The notes beneath the pieces were generated by a model that searched no databases, had not been told where the DNA came from, and saw only the letters and a program-made list of their open reading frames with translations. Source: Geosiphon pyriformis (taxonomy: Eukaryota; Glomeromycota; Glomeromycetes; Archaeosporales; Geosiphonaceae). From it: 64,000 bases of DNA. The translations under genes were made by a program, and so were the position numbers. The stretch spans positions 729,187 to 793,186 of the forward strand of contig JAAOMT010000003.1 in NCBI GenBank assembly GCA_016748015.1. Reading direction: 5' to 3'. Below, piece by piece: positions 57,231 to 64,000 of the stretch. Position 1 is the stretch's first letter. Each line of letters starts with the position of its first letter.

Positions 57231-58665
57231 AAAACACAAAAACCAACACTCAACTTAACCAACCAAAACAGCCAACAAACAATGAATTCAAAAAACTACA
57301 ACAATCTCAAACAATATTTGGAAACATTAACAATCCTAACAGATTGGTCTCCAGATAAAAAACATTGACTACAACAACAAGCCAAACAATATTTTCTACA
57401 CAACAACATTATTTATTATCAAAATTTCAAAAACCTAGACAAATCACTCAGATTAATACAAGAACAGGAAAAAGAGATTATATTATACAACATGCATTCA
57501 GATTCTTCATCAGCACACTTCAGAAAAGACAGCACCACCCAAAGAACACTAGAATACTACTTTTGGCCTCGAATAAGAAAAGACATTCACGAATATGTTG
57601 AATCTTGTGATAGTTGTTAAAAAAGAGGAGGATATGCCTTACTGAACCATTAAATCCAATCAAAGTTGGACAACTCTTCAACCAAGTTGGTATTGATTTA
57701 ATCGGACCACTATCTATCACCATTCAAGGAAACCGTTATATTGCAGTAGCTGTAGACTATCTTACTAAATGGCCCGAAGCCAGAACTATTCAATGAGCAG
57801 ATGCAAAATCAGTAGCAAATTTCATCTATGAAAACATTATTTGTAGACATGGATGTCCAATTAAACTTTTATCCAATTAGGGAACACACTTTGTGAATAA
57901 TCTGATACAAGAAATTTGCGAACGATTTAATGTCAAAAGACCTCTGTCTTTGCCCTACCATCCACAAACAAATAGACTTGTGGAATGTTTTAACAGAACA
58001 TTGTGTGAGTCATTAGCCAAAGTCTCAACTGATTTTGAGCAAGAATAGGATATCTTTATTCCATCAGTGTTACTAGCATATAGAACACTAAAACAAGATA
58101 CCACAAAACACACACCATTTGATTTAACTTATAGAAGGACAGCAACATTACCAATTAGTTTTACAGTAGAAACATACCCAGCACAACCAATTGATAAAAA
58201 CAATTTCCAAAAAACACTACAACAAAGAGCCTACACTCTGCTTAGCACATTGGAAGGAAAACAATGAATAGCAACAACTTATATTAAACATTTTTAAGCT
58301 CAACAAAAAGAAAGACATGACAACAATTACCACCTATTACCAATGAATTTAAAGTTGAAAATAAAGTTCTCTTACACAAAACTAAAGCCGAAAAACAATG
58401 GAGTGGAAAATTTGAAAATAAATGAGATGGACCATTCTTTATTCATGAAATTCTAGGCAATGGATCATACAAGCTAAGACTTGATAACAAAATCCTAGCA
58501 AAAATTGTACATGGAGATCGTTTGAAACATTATAATTCCAGAAACAATCCTGAACCATTAATTCCACAAATTGGCACACATTTTCTTTTAATCAATCCCA
58601 AAGATATTCCCCAGAATTTAGAACCAATAGTTGTCATTAAACAACCTCCCAACTTGAACACTTAA
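57231..58665 (+). pseudogene. Integrase of G3
   Basis: Linker, then the zinc-binding domain from about 57490 (HSDSSSAHF ... C-D-S-C). A small deletion near 57615 moves the frame by one. Catalytic core: GIDLIGP (Asp kept, 57690), then LSNxGTHF, where Asp is Asn and a TAG follows, then LVECFN (Glu kept, about 57980). The C-terminal part has stops near 58264 and 58298 and a frame change; it ends NLNT-TAA at 58665. Inactive as it stands. Confidence 0.8.
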
Positions 58666-58787
58666 ATTAAATTTATTATTATAATTATCTTCTTATAATT
58701 TAGAAACAATTTCACAAAAACAAAGCAAAAATAACATAAAAACCCATACACCAAAAATAATTTTCTTTTATTTTCAAATCTTTTATA

Positions 58788-59507
58788 ATGTCTATTTCTT
58801 AAAACATTCAACAATTATCCCAAAAACTAATGTTAGCTTTAAAAACAATACCCAAATTATTTATTACTGTTACTGGAAACCACATTAATTATACCCAAAC
58901 AAAAGTAGTCACAAATTTAGCCCCAAATTCACGAAAATATTACTCATATAAGAAGAACACAAGAAGTTATTCTGGAATTCACCTGCCAAAACTTTTAAAG
59001 CTTGCTTTAAGAGAAAACTTAATATTCATTCCTATTAGTATTCCACTAAATGCTACTATTCAACAAAAACTTCAACTGTGTCTTAATGAAGAAAACTATG
59101 ACTATACTTCAATATATAGATATTTCTACATTAGAAAAACACTTCATGAATGAAAACGGGAGCTTACAGCAGCAAACCTCACAAAAGAAGCTATTTAGAA
59201 ACAACTCCACAATAAATTCAAGACAACAGCTGAACCTACAAACAGTCATTATAAACTAAGAGCTGCTCTTAGACTTTATGACCTATTCCATACCTGTAAA
59301 AATGTCTTACAAAACCCAATTTTACAACCTTTGAAGATTCAATATATTGGAAAGCTCACAGAACTGAAATTTCAACAATTTTCAGACCAAATTTCTTCAA
59401 TAATTTTGGATTATTATCTAAAAATTACAGACAGTACTTGAACTTTGATGGAGCTTAGTCTTAAGGAGGAGGTTATATTACCAGACAAAATTAGAGATAT
59501 TATTTAG
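58788..59507 (+). pseudogene. ORF3 of G3
   Basis: Exactly 720 nt from ATG 58788 to TAG 59507, the same span as in G2, ending inside the 3' LTR. Four stops interrupt it (codon 5 TAA, then near 59151, 59195 and 59440). Residues such as KNTRSYSGIHLP and YDYT.IYRYFYI match G2. Equal length in two copies despite many point changes suggests that it was a real gene before decay. Confidence 0.65.
59463..59475 (+). promoter_or_regulatory. Polypurine tract of G3
   Basis: AAGGAGGAGGTTA directly before the 3' LTR. Confidence 0.6.
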
Positions 59508-60463
59508 CATGAAATTATTGTTATAATTCCCATCATTAATTAACATATATTAATGTTTCAAATTATTACTTATTACATTAGCAAAATATCCGAAATTATT
59601 ATATTATTAATAACCCAATTTGTATATGACACAAATGTAACCTAATTGCAATGATCAATCATGCAATACCCCAAACTATGTAACATTTAAAAAGTTTGCT
59701 GAAATTTGTAGAAATTTGCCGAAATAATTGATAGTTTACTGAAATATTTAATAGTTTACAGAAATAACTTGTAGTTTGCTGAAATGTATATTTAATTCAG
59801 CGAAATTGTAGAAAATAGCAAAGTTCGAGTTCATAAAATAGTGTTACAACAAGTTGTATAAAAGAAAAGTGTCTCTCTTCGAGAAAATGTATCTTACTTC
59901 AGATTTAACAATTAGAATCATCTTTTATACACAAAAGACAAAAATAAATATCAAATAATTCGAAAAGCCAAATTCTTAAATTATTTCTCTTAAAATTAAC
60001 CAATTCCTACTAACAGTTTGAAATTGACTAGCTACCAATTTCAGTAAACTGTTAAAGCACTTCCAGGCCTAGATCCAAAATAACTTCCATAAATTATCAG
60101 TTTTACTTTTTCTTTTATATTTCTTTTATTCTTTTTCTTTTCTTATTATAAATCATTTGGGTAGCCTACAGATGAGAATTTCTGTAAAAGAGTTGACTTT
60201 TACAGCAAAGTAACTATACATTTTTAGTAAGCTTCCAGATGAGCAATTCCTGGGAAAGAGTTGACATTTACTACAACATAACTATATAAAGTAACTGGCA
60301 CGGAATTGGCCATTCCACTTATAAGCCCAGCAGTTCAAATTATAGGAGATAATTTAAAGATAAATTCAGTTACTGGAGGTTCAATCACATCCAGAAAACG
60401 TGAATTCACAGCAAACAGACATCAACAACATCTAAAAAAAGAGATCAAAAACCTCCGGTAACA
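59476..60463 (+). repeat. 3' LTR of G3
   Basis: 988 bp, aligned with 50566-51551 with scattered transitions. The terminal TG reads TA here. TATAAAAG is at 59857-59864. Right after it comes ATGA, the target duplication. Confidence 0.9.
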
Positions 60464-61250
60464 ATGAGTTGCCACTTTGCTGGCTCCTGTTCCTATTTTA
60501 TGAAAGCTTTATATCATAAACTGCCTGTTGCTGTTCGCAAATGCCTCTATGATAAATGTTATCCCAGTGTGATATGCCTGTATTGTGGCAATGTTGAAGT
60601 GTTAGACCATGTTTTCTTTTGTGTATTTAATGCAACTGCTTGGCTTTAGTTGTTCATTTATTTTGCTTCTGCTTGGAGAGTTGTTTCTGGTTTATCTCAT
60701 GCCTCCTCTCATGTATCTTAAATATTGTCTAATTTTTTGATTGATTTAGGTCTGGTTGCTTTACTGTGCAAAGGTTTTGTGTTTGTGGATTGGTACTAGG
60801 AGGTCGCTTTCTGTTTTGATAATTCTAAAACTGCATCTGATAAGATGGTTGAATTTGTTTGTGGTTTGTGCTTGTCTTTTAGAAATAATATTTAGCTGGT
60901 CTGCTCCAAACATTGAGCTTTTATGAAAAAACACGGTCTGATCCCTCATGATAGTTCAATCTCTGTCTCTGTGTCTGGTGGTGTGTTGACACTTTCAGTC
61001 CATGTGATTAGGTTGCTTGGTATTGACAATGTGTTTGATGTTAGTTTTGGATTGCGCAATTTCTATTGGTTTTTTTCAGATATAGGTAATTTGGTTTCTG
61101 TGTACGTGGGTGTATAGTGTAGTTCTGGTTGGCTTGAGTGGCTAGTCACATGTAGAAAAAGCATGATTCATACCTAGTTTAGATCATTATTTTGATGTAT
61201 TGTCACTAGACAGTATTTGGACTTTGCTCATTAAAAGAAATAAAAAAAAA
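60464..61250 (+). mobile_element. LINE F, part downstream of G3
   Basis: Last 0.8 kb of LINE F. Coding continues in frame from 50565 once G3 and one ATGA are set aside (open 60464-60649). It includes the zinc finger C-L-Y-C ... D-H-V-F-F-C (about 60578-60625), several stops, the shared C-terminus (VYVGV, 61117), the 3' UTR and the A-tail (about 61232-61250). Confidence 0.85.
61126..61148 (+). promoter_or_regulatory. Conserved LINE 3' UTR hairpin, LINE F
   Basis: TGGTTGGCT and GGCTAGTCA around loop TGAGT. All nine positions pair, with wobbles replacing Watson-Crick pairs of LINE E. Confidence 0.65.
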
Positions 61251-62879
61251 TATATAGATATTTGGAGATTGTTTTATCAATAAAAAGTTTGTTTATTTTA
61301 AGTTTAAAAAAAGTTAATTTTAATATAAAATCTTTTACATTAATAATTCTATAGAAAACTATTTTTAATAAACAGTTTTTATATTTAGTTTTTGTTATAT
61401 TGTATTCTATTATAAATTACAAAACTTAGTTTAATTTTGTTAATAAAAATTTGTGTAAAAAATAAGATTAAATAATTAGAAAAAACTTAAAATTTAAAAT
61501 TAGTTTGTTTAAAAATTTTTTAAGTAAAGTAGTATATTATTTTTTTTTACAATCTGAAATCTTTTAACCAAGTTTAAATTAAAAGTATAATTATTTTTAT
61601 TATCAATTTTGCTAATATAATTAACATTCTGAATTGGCTTTTTAAGTACAGAATAATAAATTTATAAGTTATTACTTAAATATTATAAAATTTATTTTAG
61701 TTTTTTATTAAATTAAAAATTAATTTTTTGACCAATTTTTTGGCTAATATATTTAAAAAATTTTTAAGTTATAAGATATTGCTTACTATTTGTGTTTTAA
61801 ATATTTTTAAGTACAAATAAAATACTTTTGTTTTAAACAATTATAATATGTATTTTTCTTAAAAAAATTTTTAGTATTGAAAACATTTGAATTTCAAAGA
61901 TTAATTTCTTTTTAATTTTTAATTTTGTGGTTTTTAAAAGCTGTTACAGTTCAAGAATTTAATAGGAATTATAAATAATATAAATTAGCTAATCATGAAA
62001 TAGCATAGCAATAATTTATAAAAAGAAAAAAAAATGATTTACAAATAATAGCAAGCACTACTATGCAATAGCAGCAAGTACTATTTTTCAATAGCAGCAA
62101 GTATTATCATACAAAGCAGCAAACAATATTTCACAATAGCAGCAAGCATTATTTAGAAATAATGGAAATAAAGTATTACAAGATGTTATTTTGTAAAACA
62201 ATAATTATATATATATACAATAGTTTTTAATAATGAAAAATCAAACAGCTTTAACTCAAAGCAACAAATATCTAAATAAAATCTTATTCAAAAAGAATTA
62301 ATAAAAATAATAAATTGAATTAACATTACAATTACGAGATTAACAATAGAATTTACATACTCTCTTTAGCAAATGAAACTATCATTTCATCTTTAAACTC
62401 TTTGAAAGAATAATTCCTGATCAAGATTATTCATGTGGTTATTAATTAAATTAAAAAAGCTTTATTATATACTTAGAAAAATCGTAAAAAAACCATTAAT
62501 ATTATATGTTTTTAAATTAGAGAAACACATCAAGCAATTGCAAAGATAGCTTCAAAGAAAACCCTAGACAATGAGTAGATTTCAGATTAGCCTCTAGAAA
62601 GAAGTACACAACATATAAAGACAACTAGAATTAAAGAGAAGACTTATATCATAACATCAAGAAAAAATCTTCAGTATATTATTATTAATATTTTAACACA
62701 TAAAATCAAAGAACTTACAAGACTGATTACAATTAAAACAGGATATCAACAATTAAAATATACCAAAAAAACCTTCTTGTAATAAAGCCTAAGCCTTAGT
62801 TTTTTCATATTATTTTTGAATTTTTTTGGAATAAGTATATTAAAAATATTTAATTTTTGTAAAATTAGATCTGCTTTAA
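61251..62879. other. AT-rich spacer
   Basis: AT-rich sequence. Apart from the tandem repeat at 62045-62155 and a somewhat less AT-biased patch at 62330-62700, I see no gene or element signal. Confidence 0.55.
62045..62155 (+). repeat. 23-bp tandem repeat, about five units
   Basis: Five imperfect units of 20-23 bp built on AATAGCAGCAAGYAYTAT, with the last two more diverged. It is the only GC-containing minisatellite in the spacer. Confidence 0.7.
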
Positions 62880-64000
62880 AAAAAATAATTTGTTTGCTAT
62901 TACTATTTTTACAGATAGTTTGATTAAAAATATTGGTATACTTTTTATTGTTAATAGTATTACAGCATATTTTTTTAATCTAAATAAAAAAGTAAAAATA
63001 AAAATTAATAATATTTTTTTTTAATTTTAGCTAAATTAAAAGCAATTGTCTTGGCTTTTAAGTATGTTTTTATTTTTTCCAATATTATAATTTGTTTAAA
63101 TAATTAGATAGTTTTGAATACTTGCAAATTTAAGTTAAGTTTAATAAAACCTGATTTTTGGAATAGTTGTTAAATAGAATATTATTATATTTTCAATAAA
63201 AAATTGCTGTTAATTAAATAAAAGTTAAATAATATTTTAATATCTTAAATAATAAGTGTATTGACAGTTTAATTAATTAAGTTTTTTGTTTAGATTTGGT
63301 ACTTTTTATTAATATATCAAAAAATTTTATAATAATTAATAAAAAAGCTATATTAAGCAATATTTAGTAAATGAATTTGTTCAAAAAATTTTATAAAAAA
63401 TTGGTCCAAATATTGAATTGATTAACTATTTTTATATAAAAAATATTAATTAAAAAACTATTGTTTTGGTTTAATAACTTGATTTGTATATAATTGCTAA
63501 CTATACTAGTAAGTTTTTAACTAGTTTGTAAACTTGTATTATAAAAATTTTATATTAGAAGTTTGCAGTAATAATTAAAAAGAAGTTTTATAACAGATTT
63601 TATTCTAGTGTTTTTTGTATATATTATAATAAAATTGAATTTTCTAATTATAAATTTATTTGTAAAACAGATTTTTTTTACTTATTATAAGCTTTTAATT
63701 ATTTATTTAAAATTCTAAAATTTTTTGATTAATGTTTATTTGTTTTCTTTAAATATTTTTTAGAATCTGTTTTTAAATATTTTAAATATTGATTTGTATT
63801 TTGTTATATATAAAAGTTTTGTATTTAAGTTATAGTTTAATAAAACTAAGTTGGTTTTTGGGTGTATTAAGCTAGTTATTTTCAGTATAATCAGTTTTGT
63901 ATAAGATCTAATTATTGATTACAGAAAATAAATTTAGATATTTAATATAAAATTTAAAATAGATATAAAAAAAGTAAATTTTGTTTATTAAAAATTCAGT
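62880..64000 (+). pseudogene. Very old LINE remnant G (RNase H to zinc finger)
   Basis: Despite extreme AT drift, the translated order of the LINE ORF2 C-terminus is still readable: FTDS (for YTDGS) near 62918, LAKLKAIVLAF near 63030, FWNSC-stop-IEY near 63155, and K-F-Y-N-R-F-Y ... C-I-Y-Y with I-C-K near 63585-63665, which stands for the finger K-C-L-Y-N-R-R-Y ... C-L-F-C ... S-C. At least one frameshift and many stops. It continues past the window end. Confidence 0.7.

Larger units (their letters stand above)
50566..60463 (+). mobile_element. Complete Ty3/gypsy element G3 with dUTPase
   Basis: 9898-bp LTR retrotransposon of the same family as G2, inserted in LINE F with the 4-bp duplication ATGA (50562-50565 and 60464-60467). 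LTRs are 50566-51551 and 59476-60463. Gag through RNase H lies in one frame (51597-57230), apart from point stops and one base gained near the gag start. Integrase changes frame once near 57610. Catalytic losses are protease D-S-G to N-N-R and the second integrase Asp to Asn. The dUTPase motifs are all intact. Confidence 0.95.

Noticed and set aside
51566-58665. TGA read as a sense codon (alternative genetic code) in the elements
   Set aside because: SMC1 in the same window uses no internal TGA. Homologous element copies have CAA, CGA or AGA at these sites, and TAA and TAG stops also occur, so decay explains them.
62045-62155. CRISPR-like array
   Set aside because: Units are contiguous 20-23 bp tandem copies without unique spacers, in a eukaryotic context.

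Overview
The window reads as nuclear DNA of an AT-rich, repeat-loaded early-diverging fungus. A Glomeromycotina (arbuscular mycorrhizal) genome such as Gigaspora or Rhizophagus fits best. That placement is an inference from three things: a eukaryotic SMC1 gene split by 26 short introns, LINEs with an RNase H domain, and spacers that are almost only A and T. Only one host gene is visible: SMC1, on the minus strand from 30016 to 24103, with an exon model that keeps frame from start to stop (1258 aa). Nearly everything else is mobile DNA in different states of decay.

Layout. 1-6330 is the 3' part of a very old Ty3/gypsy element (G1) with its 3' LTR. 7345-9620 is an ORF1-only LINE derivative (copy A). 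10391-12305 plus 22167-22540 is a second such element (copy B), split by a complete 9.9-kb Ty3/gypsy element on the minus strand (G2, 12306-22162). 24103-30016 is SMC1. 31690-31802 is a LINE 3' end cut off at a hairpin. 32626-34221 (minus, LINE C) and 35125-36692 (plus, LINE D) are 5'-truncated LINEs. 37691-44650 (LINE E) is a near full-length two-ORF LINE. LINE F follows directly (44651-50565 and 60464-61250) and is split by a third Ty3/gypsy element (G3, 50566-60463, plus). 62880-64000 is a very old LINE remnant (G). The gaps are AT-rich spacers.

The most unusual system is the Ty3/gypsy family. In order it encodes gag with a CCHC knuckle, aspartic protease, a cysteine-rich module, a dUTPase with all five trimeric-dUTPase motifs, reverse transcriptase, RNase H, DD35E integrase, and a separate 239-codon ORF3 where an env gene would sit. 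ORF3 runs into the 3' LTR. An in-frame TAG after RNase H is shared by all three copies. TGA stops in one copy face CAA, CGA or AGA in another, which points to ancestral CGA codons lost by CpG deamination.

The LINEs share a two-ORF plan: ORF1 with RRM-like domains and a CCHC knuckle, and ORF2 with APE endonuclease, RT, RNase H and a C-terminal zinc finger. A covarying hairpin lies at the start of the 3' UTR. Copies A and B carry the ORF1 and the 3' UTR but no ORF2, so they look like a non-autonomous 'half-LINE' family that borrows the ORF2 machinery.
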